Shown in pieces: positions 31,270-41,999 of a stretch of 64,000 bases of DNA. The notes under the pieces were generated by a model. The model did no database searches. It was not told where the DNA came from and saw only the letters and a list, made by a program, of their open reading frames with translations. How positions within the stretch are numbered: the stretch's first letter is position 1; each line of letters starts with the position of its first letter. Position numbers and translations under genes: made by a program. This DNA is from Ramazzottius varieornatus (lineage: Eukaryota; Tardigrada; Eutardigrada; Parachela; Ramazzottiidae), in assembly GCA_001949185.1 (NCBI GenBank), contig BDGG01000002.1, forward strand, positions 2,742,467-2,806,466, written 5' to 3'.

Positions 31270-31497
31270 CGTCAGAATTTCTTTCGAAGCTGCGGCCAAA
31301 GTATGAAGCCGCAGCCCGCAGGCCACGCAATTAGCGAGTATATCTGATAAGTTTTCACACAAATAATCCCACTAGTGCCTCTGCAAATCGCCACACAGTA
31401 TGCGGTGTGGTGCCACCTAACTGCAGTAACCACAGTACGATCGAGATCTGGACATGGAATTACGGCGGCGGGATTTTATCCTTTGAGTACACCCACG

Positions 31498-31651
31498 ATA
31501 GGTAATTATGGGACAGGCGGATACAGAAAAACAGGACATCAACCGCAGACAAACGTCGAAACGTGTGTTAGAGTGAATCAGCCGTGTACGTCCGTGCTTC
31601 CGTACCGCTTTAGCGGAAAGGCCTGTCCCATAATTAGCCATCGTGCGTGTA
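31498..31651. mobile_element. TA-CACGCACGACGAG MITE, copy 6 (divergent)
   Basis: Shorter, diverged copy: TACACCCACGATAGGTAATT at the left and CCATCGTGCGTG-TA at the right, with GTACCGCTTTAGCGGAAAGG inside. The second half of each TIR is deleted compared with copy 5. Confidence 0.55.
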
Positions 31652-33032
31652 CTAAGGTTTTCGTGCTCGCTGAATACTGCCGTCCTTATCATGTATCAAG
31701 ACTATCCTGGTGCGGTGGGGGTGGGGCGGGTCCGGCCAATGACTAGTCATCAAAATGTCGAAATTCGGAAGGTTAGCAGGCTATGTGGGCCAACTTTGGA
31801 AAGTAAGCCCGGCCATTCTGGCCGCAATAATGAATCTAAAAGTTCCTCAGGCCCAGTTCGATAGGGGACAATGTCTTGAGTATCAAAAATTCTTTCGGAA
31901 TGAATGTACTGCGTAAGTCTCGATAACAGCCATAAATCCCAAGATATCACCCAAGCGACTAGAACTGTGGATCTTTTCTCATGAATTGTAGAGTTTCGCT
32001 GACCGCTGGTCATCGGTCTCACTCTGGGTCTCAGTTCGGCCTCCAGATAAGTCAAAATAGGAAGCGAGTAAGGGTGAGGCAGCGTATACACAATGGGGAC
32101 GGTAGTATTAGAATTGTTGAAGCTCGTCCTTGCATCCCTCAGAACACATTAGATCAGGCTTACTGAGCTACCCACGCGGTTCGAAGGCTTGCCGCTCGGA
32201 TATGATACAATAAAGGGGTTTTTCCCGGTTCTCTATCCGCGGACAAAAATTCCTTTTCTGCGGATAAGAATGGCTAAAGCTCTTCATCATACTGTATCTT
32301 ATCGGCGACAAGCCTACGGTTGGTTAATGCTAGACGAATAATGGATTAACCTTATACTGTAAGATTGGAGCTGAAAGCGACGCCTACTGTGTGCCCTTAC
32401 TTTGTTTCCGTAAAAACAGACGTCCGTCGAGCTAAATTATTATCGAAACAGATGGACCAGCAACCCGACCATGTGTACTACGTCCCTATCGAAGCACTTA
32501 GCACGCCTGACCAGGCCACAGATCGAAGCACATAGCACAGCCACAGATATATCATATATGGACCAAATTCAATCGCCAAAATTGAATGGCGAGTTCTCGA
32601 ATGTCTATCGCAAGCTGACTTAATATGGTGCGGATTGGGTCACTTGTTGCTATCAAACGAATTTTATATGCGGAGTAGTTTTCCTGAGTTGTTTTCTGGC
32701 AAACCCTCTTGTTCGATATCAAGATTAGCCTTGCGCGGGTAACAACGAGGAGCAAGTACTCGCAGAAAGATTAATCAATTTGCGGCTTGTTTCACTCGAG
32801 CAAATAGAACGCCGATAAATACAGATGCGAAAACAGGGGGGTATCGACCGTGGATCCGAGCACGCCGTGAAGTGCGCTTGTTCGAGACCTCTATCTTAAA
32901 ACACGACCTTTCTTGACGATTCGTTTCTGCTTAGTAATATCCATTTCCAGCATCCTTTCCAGTTTACAGTGCTTGACTGGCACCCGAGATTTGGCGCAAA
33001 ACAGATTTCACTCAGATAGCAGTTTATATAAG

Positions 33033-33400
33033 GTGCGGAAGTATGACTTAAAAAAACCCTGAAATATTCATAGTTCTGCTCCCCATCGTTTTTCCGGGTA
33101 CAGCAGAGATCATTATGCCTGAATCAAGCATACTTGAATTTTCCAGAATCTAGGTGTTTGAATTCCATCATAGCACGGAAGCTTCTCACTTCGCCGACAA
33201 AATCAGATCCGTATCTGACAATAAGACGCCTAACGGCCTTACCGTGGGTGATTGCATTGATGATCCCGTCGATCGGTTTCGTTCCGAAGTTTTTTCATTC
33301 AAAAAATACCCCAACGGAAGACCGGAATCGAAAGAGAACGACAGTGTGCTGAAGGTTGTGATTCACTCCTACTTACTTACAGACGACGTGCACCTGCATA
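33033..33400 (+). repeat. Relative of the 27.2-27.6 kb segment
   Basis: It starts GGTGCGGAAGTATGACTT and shares CATAGTTCTGCT, GCCTAACGGCCTTACCGTGG and TCGAAAGAGAACGACA with the reverse complement of 27180-27580. In this copy the shared segment reads open from 33154 to 33405; the other copy has a stop in the equivalent frame. Nature unknown: transposon remnant or duplicated exon. Confidence 0.4.
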
Positions 33401-34237
33401 CCTAACCTCCCCAAATTGCACGGCATGTAATTTGGGGAAGGTAACACATTACCAAATTGGTTACAAGAGAAACTTTGCCCAAAGTGTATACATAGCATGA
33501 CACGTAAATTCGCCAAGTTTGAAGATTTGTTTGATGTCGTGTCACCATATCAAACAAATGTGGGGAACGGGGAAGATTTAGCTGCCACCGAACTTGACTC
33601 TGCGAGCCCACATATTATACAATGCGTAACACCATATCAAGCAAATGTTGGAACCTGACAGAAATACCTGTCAAACAGGAAAAAGACTTATGGAGGCGAT
33701 GGTCGCCCATAAGGGAAGCTTCGTGAACGTTAATCAACATGATAACCGTCAGAGTAGGGGCGACGGTTTAAGGACTCGCAGTGTTAGATCCGTTGGGCGC
33801 CGTCCCTGGGCCGATGCATTGGTAGCGTGCAGAATCCATCTTTCATTCGTTCACTTGCCCATCTTGTATCATTACCTTGCCTTCGACAGCCACGCGTACT
33901 GTCTCGGGATCCTATTCTTCATGCTCCCCGAGACTTCTCAGCCTAGGTGCGTCGTTGAACCGGATGCCTGACACAGATGTCTGCCATCATGCGTAGTTTT
34001 CTACAAGCTACCACAGGTGGCGGGAATGTAGGGGAGGCCAAACCAGACAGTATTTCTCCTGCGAATGCGTATCTGGCCATCCGTGCATCCTAGTACAGTT
34101 CGCGGTTCTACAAAGTTTTTCTGGACAGTTCACTGCTATGGCTGATGAAGGGAAATGGCTAGCCAGAGCCGAAACCACGTCGATCAGCGCTACCTTTACG
34201 TAATAGTATTCCTAACGAGCCTTCAACCAGCTCCACG

Positions 34238-35754
34238 ATGCAGTTGTTCGCCGTTCAAGAGCTTATACTAAAAGTATGCGGATTTCTACCGTTATCGCCG
34301 GATCGTTATACCCTGAACAGTCCCAGAACACGAACTCTACAATACGTCCTACAGACATCGTTGACCTTCGTTGCAGTGTGCCTTCTCCTGGGGTCTTTTT
34401 ACGACACCGTTGTTCATACTGTAGCTGTCCTCTACGTCTTTCTTCAAACCACCCTTGAGGACCCAACGGCACGTCCATCTAAGAGCTACAAACCTGACTT
34501 GCTGGGAGTTCTGTCCAACTTACCGTTCTGCGCCATCCATCTTCGCGGCCTTCTCGTCCTCTATTTGTTCTTCCGACAGCGCTACAACTGGTCTATATTG
34601 AAATTCGAACTGGATCGGGTTATTGCTAAATGCCTCCCAGTCCAATCAGACCCCAAAGACGCCGTCAAGAAATGGACAAAGATATCGTTCTTCCTGTCTG
34701 TTTTTACTTTTTCCTTGCATACCATATGGGAAATCGTCGAAGTGGTTTACTACTTGGCGAAGGAACCAGAAAACTACGGTACTTACACGAAGGTCTTCGA
34801 TCCTTTACCGTTCAAGATCCGGACCGACGAATACCTTACTATCTACCAACTGTTCTGTACGATACCTTACATTCTTTCGCAACAGATTTACACGCTACTA
34901 ATTGTTCCTTCAGGAGTTTTGTATGAGTCCATTGATTTACTACTGAACGACATTCGGAACGCCCAGTATGGACATGCTGAAATTACAACGGTATCCGGAA
35001 GATGGCAACGGACTCTGGAATTGTCGGACACCGTAGATGAATGGGCTGATCGGTATAGAGCTATCGTTGAGTTTGTGGAAAGACTTAACGAGTCCTTTAG
35101 CTGGATACTGTTTGCGGCATACGGACTGGACTTCATCACGGTTCTGGGGTTCGCCGCAGGCATGGCCAGTGGTGCGAAGGAACTGAAAGGCTTTTTCTTC
35201 CTTCTTACATGTGCGACGATCTTTGCATCTTACGGAACGGCTTACTTGATACCGATGGTCAAGTTACACGAAAAAGTGCTGTCTTCGTTTTTGCACATAT
35301 GGATGGCTATGCTTGTTAACATGTGATGTTTCTGTCAACGTGTGTTTCCTTTTGACAGAGTCTGGAGTTACCGTTTGCTTTGCGCCAGCTGCGCGCAAAT
35401 GTCAAAATGCTTGCGAGTGAAGGTTTTTTGGATCGCGATGAACGTTTCGCTGAGCGGGAGGAACTTCTCTCAAAGCTGGACTTTTTACAAGCCACAACGC
35501 ACCGTCACCCTTGTGCTGTGGATGCCGCTGAGGTCTTTTACATTACACGGGAAGTACTCGTCAGGGTGAGTCAAGACCAACAATCTCTTGGTCAATGGTG
35601 TTGGATCTACTGCGGTTTGGAAACGTATTCGAGTTGAATTTGGCCTTTGCAGACGGTCACCCTAAATGTGTCACTGGTGGTACTGATCAAGCAACTTATT
35701 ATGGACAAAGATGACAAGCACGACGTGGTCAGGACCTCGACCCTGAGCGTCTGA
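34238..35754 (+). CDS. Gustatory-receptor-like 7TM protein GR2
   Basis: Three exons in phase: 34238-35275, 35359-35565, 35653-35754 (448 codons plus stop). It is a paralogue of GR1 with the same exon plan. Conserved marks are LKVCGFLPLS at the start, LGVLSNLPFCAIHLRGL in TM2, YRAIVEFVERLNESFSW before TM5, LHEK at the end of exon 1, CAVDAAEVFYITREVLVR closing exon 2, and LNVSLVVLIKQL as the last membrane segment. The exon 1 donor (GTGCTG) is weak but sits exactly where GR1 and GR4 splice. The expected role is chemosensation as a ligand-gated channel in the sensory-cell membrane. That is inferred from fold similarity to arthropod gustatory receptors. It is divergently oriented from NPR-like gene B. 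Confidence 0.8.
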
Positions 35755-36080
35755 GGTGCAGTACGATGCTTGATAGCCTGCTGTTGCTTTTCCATTGTAT
35801 GCGCGTCTGTTTGACTGTGAGTTGTCGCGGAGTCGGAACTGTCACTTCGCGTACAGTAATACTTGCGGCAGAAGCCAGACAGAACTTTGCTTCGTCGTTG
35901 GTGTTCCTTGATTTCGGATCCATTCTTGTGACAGAACGGATACTAAGAACCTGAAATGCGGTGAAACTATACCCGATACTCAAAGGGAAGACAAGAGGCC
36001 ATCAGTCCGCAAGTTTTCCGGATCTTGAGACGGTCAATGAGTGAACCATCTTTCGCAACCTTGGAAGCGGGAGTAGGAAC
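35755..36080. other. Spacer downstream of GR2
   Basis: Nothing recognised other than probable 3' untranslated sequence. Confidence 0.35.
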
Positions 36081-36398
36081 TATACTTTTGTAACGCTTGT
36101 GGCAACGGTTCGCTAAAAACCACCCAGGTCACACCGTGTGGCTTGGCTCATTCTCTCAGCTTGCCTGTCCCGGTATATTCGTAAGACAGAGGTACTGTAC
36201 ACGCAGGACGAAAAATTATGGTACAGTAAATATTATGGGACAGGCCTTTTCGCTGCGGCGGTATGGAAGCACGTATGTACGCGACCGATTCACAGTAATA
36301 CATTTTTCGATACTTTTCTACGGCCAAATTTCCATCTTGCCGTCTTTTCCTCCTGTCCCATAATTTTTACTGTACCATAATATCTCGTCATGCGTGTA
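36081..36398. repeat. Duplicated segment with MITE, copy 1
   Basis: 318 bp nearly identical to 40379-40696. The first 117 bp (TATACTTTTGTAACGCTTGT onward) are not part of the MITE. The rest (36198-36398) is a TA-CACGCAGGACGA family copy in the opposite orientation to most others, with a duplicated inner ATAATTTTTACTGTACCATA. The shared non-MITE flank means the MITE was copied as part of a larger segment. Confidence 0.7.
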
Positions 36399-36542
36399 CG
36401 TACATCGATATCGGAGCCAATTCAAGAACTTTCAACTTCAAGCCAGGCAGAGGCATGAGAAAGAGCCCTATTACTGTATTCAAGCAACCGATTCTTCACA
36501 GGTGGCAGCCCCGTCCTCCGAAAGATCCACTTGACCTAAAAG

Positions 36543-36749
36543 TACAGTGTAGGCAAATAAGGTACTCTAAGAGGGGGCAAGGCCAAAATCGACGTGACGC
36601 AGAAAGCAAACAGCTGATCAAGCTGCAATCCAGAGACGTGAACTGCCGCTTGATCTGCTGATTACTTCGAGCCGGAGTTTCTACGTCACTTGGCGAAAAC
36701 TCGATTTTGGCCCTCCCCCTTCTAGAGTAACTTAATTGCCCACACTGTA
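36543..36749. mobile_element. Mariner-type MITE
   Basis: Ends TACAGTGTAGGCAAATAAGG and the inverse of TACAGTGTGGGCAATTAAGT, followed by GTACTCTAAGAGGGGGCAAG and GGCCAAAATCGA in both arms (about 50 bp). TA flanks and CAGT starts are typical of Tc1/mariner derivatives. The interior is short and non-coding. Confidence 0.6.
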
Positions 36750-37149
36750 CAAATTCCGCCGCGGAATGACGTTTATTGAGCGAATTCCGAGCGGAATAAC
36801 TGTATAAAAATGGGATGGCGACGTGGTATGTACGTGTTTCCATCAAATTCCACGTTGGTGTTCCGTTTTTCTACGCTTATTCCCGCTCCAAATTCTCTTA
36901 AACGACTTTGTTCCGAAGCGGAATTCGAACTTTAACTCGACCCACTTCGCCAGCTTTTACACTTAGGATTGTAACGTATCCGTGGTAATGCAGAACATTC
37001 CATCGGGAGAAACCTTTCCAGCGAACAACAATGTATCAGCCTAAGTGTATCTTGATGTTCTTGCTGTTCACAGTGGCTTAGACTTGCCTTTGTAACGATT
37101 TGCACGAGAAGTCTTTTGATTCTTGTCCCCTGAAATCAAGTTACAAATT

Positions 37150-37860
37150 ACTGTACGCGAAAGACGTCAGAGCGATTTGTCACGAACTTACCGTAACAGG
37201 ACCTTTTATACATATTAACATTTACACCACGACCCTGTAATTTGCGCCGGTATTCTTGAGCTGATTTAAACGATTCTCTGATTAACCAAGTCGCTGAAGT
37301 CGCCGCAATGGCCATCATGTCTTCCACACGGTGTAACAAAATCAAATGTCCAAAGGTGTCGTTGAAATCTTTTGCTATGTGCAAGCTTCCGAGACCACCC
37401 TTTGGGATCAACTTTAAACTTGGCCATCGCAGTTGCATCCAATGTCGTCAAGCATGAACTTACGATTTCTCCACCTGGCTATAGCCTTGACCCAGCATCG
37501 GGACCAGCACCAGATGAAACAACTGCGCCACCACTATAACGTTCATGTTCAAAAAATACTCCAGACTTCGAATAACTCCGTTCGATATTTGGCACACCGT
37601 AGGACTGGAGGAAGTTTCCGGCTCCCGCAAGAGACGTCAATTTGTTCAGCGGCGACCGAATTCCGGCAAGTAAGCCAGCCTAGATTACTATGTGGAACGA
37701 AAGTACCCAGATAGCAACAGACCAAGCATAGCGGTTTCTAGCCCTGATGAGATCCTTCGCCGGAATCAACCGCACCACGGATTCTGACAGTCGAGACATC
37801 AAAACTTGTAAATAACGTCTCTTCCAGATCATGATCATGAACATGAATACCTACTAGCTA
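37150..37860 (-). pseudogene. Decayed NPR-like receptor fragment C
   Basis: The minus strand shows pieces similar to genes A and B in the right order. Near 37850-37770 LEETLFTSFDVSTVRIRGAV resembles the part of the large exon after the TLLFDD motif in A. Near 37330-37192, VEDMMAIAATSATWLI and SAQEYRRKLQGRGV resemble YETIMIMSQVLNET and SARQFTQKFLNRSF of B. The latter ends at a good donor (CTACG/GTAAG). No complete splice path exists and the frames shift between pieces. I found no signal peptide, TM exon or tail. It is probably a third, dead copy of the NPR-like family. Confidence 0.4.
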
Positions 37861-37926
37861 GTGGTCCTGAACACTGGGAAGGCCGAGCGGATGCGATAAA
37901 AACCAAGCGAGGATACAAATGAGGGG

Positions 37927-38262
37927 ATGACGGGTCAGGCTCTTCTGACCACTGAACCTCCTTCCCCCTTCATCCTCTTCCTACTCGGGCTGTCACCTTC
38001 TCTGATTGCCCTTTGTTTTGCGGAACCGTCGCGCGGATGTTATGATGCCGTCAAGATGAGCCGCTATGTAATCGGGTGTCTGAATAAGGCCGATGGTGAC
38101 GGTGGCAAGTGTACCAAGATCGGTATCGAAGGGAAGAACTTCTCATTACAGCTACTTACCTTGGGTTTCGCGACGTTGAATGAAATTGGTTACGTTGAAA
38201 GTCCGGACACCCACGTTTACCACAGAAATGGTTCTAAGATCAAAGATATGGCAGGTTCCTGA
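37927..38262 (+). CDS. Hypothetical small secreted protein
   Basis: Single open frame of 111 codons. The N-terminus is signal-like (FILFLLGLSPSLIALCFA), followed by a region with three Cys (GCYDAVKMSRYVIGCLN, GGKCTKIGIEG) and a chain that looks coding in base composition. It has no recognised family. It may continue by splicing, because the stop follows a possible donor. It touches the remnant of NPR-like fragment C on the other strand, and an untested alternative is that it is chance. Confidence 0.35.
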   Translation: MTGQALLTTEPPSPFILFLLGLSPSLIALCFAEPSRGCYDAVKMSRYVIGCLNKADGDGGKCTKIGIEGKNFSLQLLTLGFATLNEIGYVESPDTHVYHRNGSKIKDMAGS

Positions 38263-38511
38263 TTATTTCTGACAGGCACCTGATGTGTGTCCGATATGGA
38301 GCCGCAGTTTTTCCGGAGAAAAGACTGGAAGTATACTGTAAGTATACTGCGAAGAAATAATACACTGTAGTAAACGAGACACTGGGGACCAGAATCATAA
38401 GTTCCATGCTGTCAGCCGGGCTTACTTGGTGCCCAGCAGTCTACGAAAGGCATACCCACCGGCGCGATTTCGCATAGTGATGTTGTCGAAGTTCCCTCAC
38501 GTGCAGTGTCT
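38263..38511. other. No gene recognised
   Basis: Spacer before the large palindrome; nothing recognised. Confidence 0.3.
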
Positions 38512-39155
38512 AAGCTCTGTTTCATCTACCGATGGGTGGTACTTTCAGCCTCCTGGCCAACCCATCCAACATTTTTTATGGAATCTTTTAAGGCCATAGT
38601 TCTTAGTTCGCGAAGCGGGTCAACTTGGCCGTTTTAGAAAGTTAAGATCAGTTCTTGATCATCCCGCTACGGGGGAAGATCAACTGATAGGATCTGATCC
38701 TCAGTATGTACGATCCTCCACACAGTCGTAGGCGTGAATCCGTCCCGGGTAGTGAGCACGCGGCAGACCGGCCAATCAACGGTCAGCTGTNNNNNNNNNN
38801 NNNNNNNNNNNNNNNNNNNNNNNNNNNNNNNNNNNNNNNNGTGTGATACTGCACATTCATGCTCGACTAACTGACAGCTGACCGTTGATTGGCCGGTCTG
38901 CCGCGTGCTCACTACCCGGGACGGATTCACGCCTACGACTGTGTGGAGGATCGTACATACTGAGGATCAGATCCTATCAGTTGATCTTCCCCTGTAGTGG
39001 GATGATCAAGAACTGATCTTAACTTTCTGATACAGCTAAGTTGTCCCACCTCGCGAACTAAGAACCATGCCCGTAAAAGAATCCATAAAAAATGTTGGAT
39101 GAGTTGGCCAGGAGGCTAAAAGTACCACCCATCGGTAGATGAAACAGAGCTTAGC
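38512..39155. mobile_element. Foldback element with assembly gap at its centre
   Basis: The left arm 38512-38790 (starting CTAAGCTCTGTTTCATCTAC) is repeated in inverse as the right arm, about 38871-39155 (ending GTAGATGAAACAGAGCTTAG). Arms are about 280 bp with few mismatches and two small indels. The loop holds the 50-N gap and about 30 bp. There is no coding frame. It is a long foldback transposon or recent inverted duplication. Confidence 0.75.
38791..38840. other. Assembly gap (50 N)
   Basis: Fixed-length gap in the loop of the preceding palindrome; the true size is unknown. Confidence 0.95.
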
Positions 39156-39444
39156 TGTTACGCGGGCTCAAGACTGCTAAAGACTAGCTATAGGGGATAC
39201 GGGCAGTAAGCTGACATAGTTCTGAACTATAGTGTACCTATCGGATGAATCCAAATTTTGACCGGTAGCGCATGGAAATAACACTCTTTTAGCACATTGA
39301 ATTAGCACAATAATGACAAAGGAATATCTGGACCCGCTTCAAATATGTGAGGTGCTCAAAACTTCTGTAAACTCAAAATTATAGAAGAAAACGATCTGTG
39401 GAATACGCTAGCTTTCATACGAATTTGGCTACCCCGAGCTCCTG

Positions 39445-39986
39445 TTAGGTATGTTAATATGACTTTGCGGTTTTCGGCGGAATACTTTCAAAAGTATTTT
39501 CAGAGCTCGTGTACAGACATTCAAAACTGTACAGACATTATCCACTTTCGAAGTTTGAAAAGTTTTGCTTTCGACCGGCTATCGAAGCAAGTGGTTTTGA
39601 ATCGTCCGATGTCAGTTCTTCCAAGCGTTTTCTCCCACCTGGCTAACTGATGGAGTAGACTATTCTCGCCAAAACTGAAACGGGCACCCGCTAGCGTATT
39701 CGTTGAGGTCTTGTTTACCGTAGTGTCTGAATTTTGAACTGCTTTGGTGTGGCTACAAGAAATAAAACTCTAGGTGGAGGTAATTTTCGAAAATTTGCGT
39801 TCGCGAAGCTTTCTCGTACAAAACCACACAAATGCGCGGATCAGAGTTTCCAATACCTTGGGCAAAAGACTATTGTATCTACTGTTATTTTCGAAAAGGA
39901 GAAACGAGAAATTTTGCCATAGGCCACAGATATGAATTTTCAAAACTTCCCTCTGAAAAACCGCAAAGTCATACTGACAGACCTAA
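39445..39986. mobile_element. TIR element (MITE-like)
   Basis: Inverted ends TTAGGTATGTTAATATGACT then TTGCGGTTTT, and the complement of TTAGGTCTGTCAGTATGACT then TTGCGGTTTT. About 540 bp; the inner frame is non-coding. Flanks suggest a TA or TTA target. Confidence 0.55.
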
Positions 39987-40378
39987 TATCTTCGTTCGAA
40001 AGGTATTTTGAAGATTCTTTTAAAGACTGGTGGTTTTGTCTGTGCGATCACGTGACTCTTTGAATGAAGTTAGGAGGTGGCGAAATACTTGTGAGAGACA
40101 GTGTGATACTAGGCACTGATGAAACGGCGTTTTCTGGTTCGTCGAATTCAAACGCGTCAAGCTCGTGACGTGCCGCGCAGGTGCAGTGCTCGGGTAACTC
40201 CATGTTCCGGGTTTGCGGTGGACTAGTTCCGTCAACGAGCTCTTTGATGAGTATTACAATAGACAGCGCAGACGCAACAGACTAAGAGGATACTAACGGA
40301 TTAAAACAGGTGAAAACACCAACCGGAGCTTACATAGACTTACGGTCACGAGAAGATTTCGAGTAAAGAAACCCACAG
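39987..40378 (-). other. Possible last-exon remnant of GR3
   Basis: On the minus strand near 40115-40045 a stretch reading ITLSLTSIS aligns loosely with the last GR exon (LTLTLSLVVL). It is followed by stops. The match is weak, and the rest of the stretch holds nothing recognisable. Confidence 0.2.
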
Positions 40379-40696
40379 TATACTTTTGTAGCGCTTGTGG
40401 CAACGGTTCGCTAAAAACCACCCAGGTCACACCGTGTGGCTTGGCTCATTCTCTCAGCTTGCCTGTCCCGGTATATTCGTAAGACAGAGGTACTGTACAC
40501 GCAGGACGAGAAATTATGGTACAGTAAATATTATGGTACAGGCCTTTTCGCTACGGCGGTAAGGAAGCACGTACGTACGCGACCGATTCACAATAATACA
40601 TTTTTCGATACTTTTCTACGGTCGAATTTCCATTTCGCCGTCCTTTCCGCCTGGCCCATAATTTCTATTGTACGATAATTTCTCGTCCTGCGTGTA
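40379..40696. repeat. Duplicated segment with MITE, copy 2
   Basis: Partner of 36081-36398, equal in length. The MITE part is 40496-40696 (TACACGCAGGACGAGAAATT to TCGTCCTGCGTG-TA). Its end lies 10 bp from the exon-1 donor of the GR3 pseudogene, so the intron starts with the MITE. Confidence 0.7.
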
Positions 40697-40706
40697 CATA
40701 TTTCAC

Positions 40707-41746
40707 CTGCCAGTTCGTGCAGTGAGACCAAGGGACTTAGCAATACCGTGCAGTAAACCAGGAAAACCAGCGCGCTGGTGAGTAATAGACCATCGTTGTC
40801 ACCTGCACGCTGCCCGTGTTGGCCACTCTTGCTCCAAATCCCAACATGGAACAAGAATCCATAGCGAAAATGATGAAACGGATGGTGCTGAAGAATTCAT
40901 TAGCCTCTTTCAGTAACTGCAGGATCGGGGTGTACTTGGTTTCCCACGCTGATATCTTGCCCGAGACCACTCTAGGTTTGGAAGGTGAGTGATCTTTACA
41001 AGGGTGAACTTTCGCGATAGTCAAGTGATCTACGTCCGACTGCATGGAAGCGTGAATATTCTGTAAGGCGTCGTGGACCACACCGCAGAAGACCAACAAG
41101 CAAGTCAGAATCTGCTGCGACAGTAAGAACGGGAGTATGCCGAAAAATATGTAAAGCGTGAAGTACTTCCAAGTAGCGAACTTGAGAGGTACCGGAGTGT
41201 ACATGTCCTCCCAGTATAAGCCTTCGTTGATTGTAGTGAACATGCTGGAGTAAAAGATCCAGTCGCCAATCTCTCACCCGATCTGAAGGATCAAAGTCAA
41301 AAACGACAGTGCGACAGAACGCTTCATCTACTTTCGTATGACAAAGTACCGGTCCGAGGCATCAGGGAAGCAGATAACTATCGCGTCGTAAAGATTACCC
41401 TTCAGAGCTTGCCAGTCGTGCCGGTGAAAGAACAGCGCCACCGAAGCGACGAACCCACGGACATGCATGGCGGAGAATGGGAGGACCAAGAGAATATGTA
41501 GTTCGGGTTGTCCGGTTTCGGGTCGAATGCGTCAAGAGCGGCTAACGTAATCTCCCAGACAGCGGTCAAATAGTGGAGTACGGTACTGTAACAGCAGCCC
41601 AGCAGGTATAACATTCCCAGGACCGGAGCGAAGTTGACAGTAACACATTTTACTATTTTATGCGGAAATGAACTCGGTTTCCGGCCGGAAGTACTCAATG
41701 GAAGTAAGCCGAAAAGTTTAAGCAAAACTTCTTGGAGAACAAACAT
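40707..41746 (-). pseudogene. Gustatory-receptor-like pseudogene GR3
   Basis: Exon 1 of a GR paralogue, starting MFVLQEVLLKLFGLLPLS. It is broken in at least four places. A frameshift lies near 41488-41497, after PDNPNY. A TAG at 41330-41328 replaces the Trp of the K-W motif before TM3. A TGA at 41276-41274 replaces the Trp of the WEIGDW motif. A second frameshift lies near 40796-40810, before the last segment of exon 1 (LLLTSALVFLVYCTVLLSPL). Family marks survive in both frames (SAMHVRGFV; LPFLLSQQILTCLLVF; LHEL). Downstream exons are lost or unrecognisable and a MITE-bearing duplication lies where intron 1 starts. It cannot make a full receptor. Confidence 0.8.
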
Positions 41747-41999
41747 TTCGGTTATCGTTAAAGAGTGAACTTATTGGAATGTACAAGATGCAGGATTCGT
41801 AAACATGTTTCTTGTGAATGGAACCAGCTGGCTCGTGAGAAGCTCATCCTACAGGTTATCCGTTGTTTTTACGACCTTGAAAAGTCCCCTGTCAATTCTG
41901 CTACTTTAATGTACTCCGCACGTCACCCTGTCAGAAACTTTACCATGTTTTGCACACACTGCGCATGGCTGAGGGGTGATGGTGAATTTGGTTCGGCGA
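41747..41999. other. Short spacer between GR3 and GR4
   Basis: Both genes are on the minus strand. This stretch lies upstream of GR3 and downstream of the GR4 stop, and holds nothing else recognisable. Confidence 0.35.

Larger units (their letters stand above)
31270..34237. other. Divergent spacer between NPR-like gene B and GR2
   Basis: The spacer holds one TA-CACGCACG MITE (31498-31651), a repeat relative at 33033-33400 and a perfect small hairpin at 33409-33437 (CCCCAAATT/AATTTGGGG). Promoters for both genes must lie here, but no core element is clear. No gene was recognised between 31.7 and 33.0 kb. Confidence 0.45.

Noticed and set aside
20640-31362. Genes A and B as full receptor guanylyl cyclases
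   Set aside because: No kinase-homology or cyclase exons were found downstream of the TM on the minus strand, and in-phase tail exons with stops are present.
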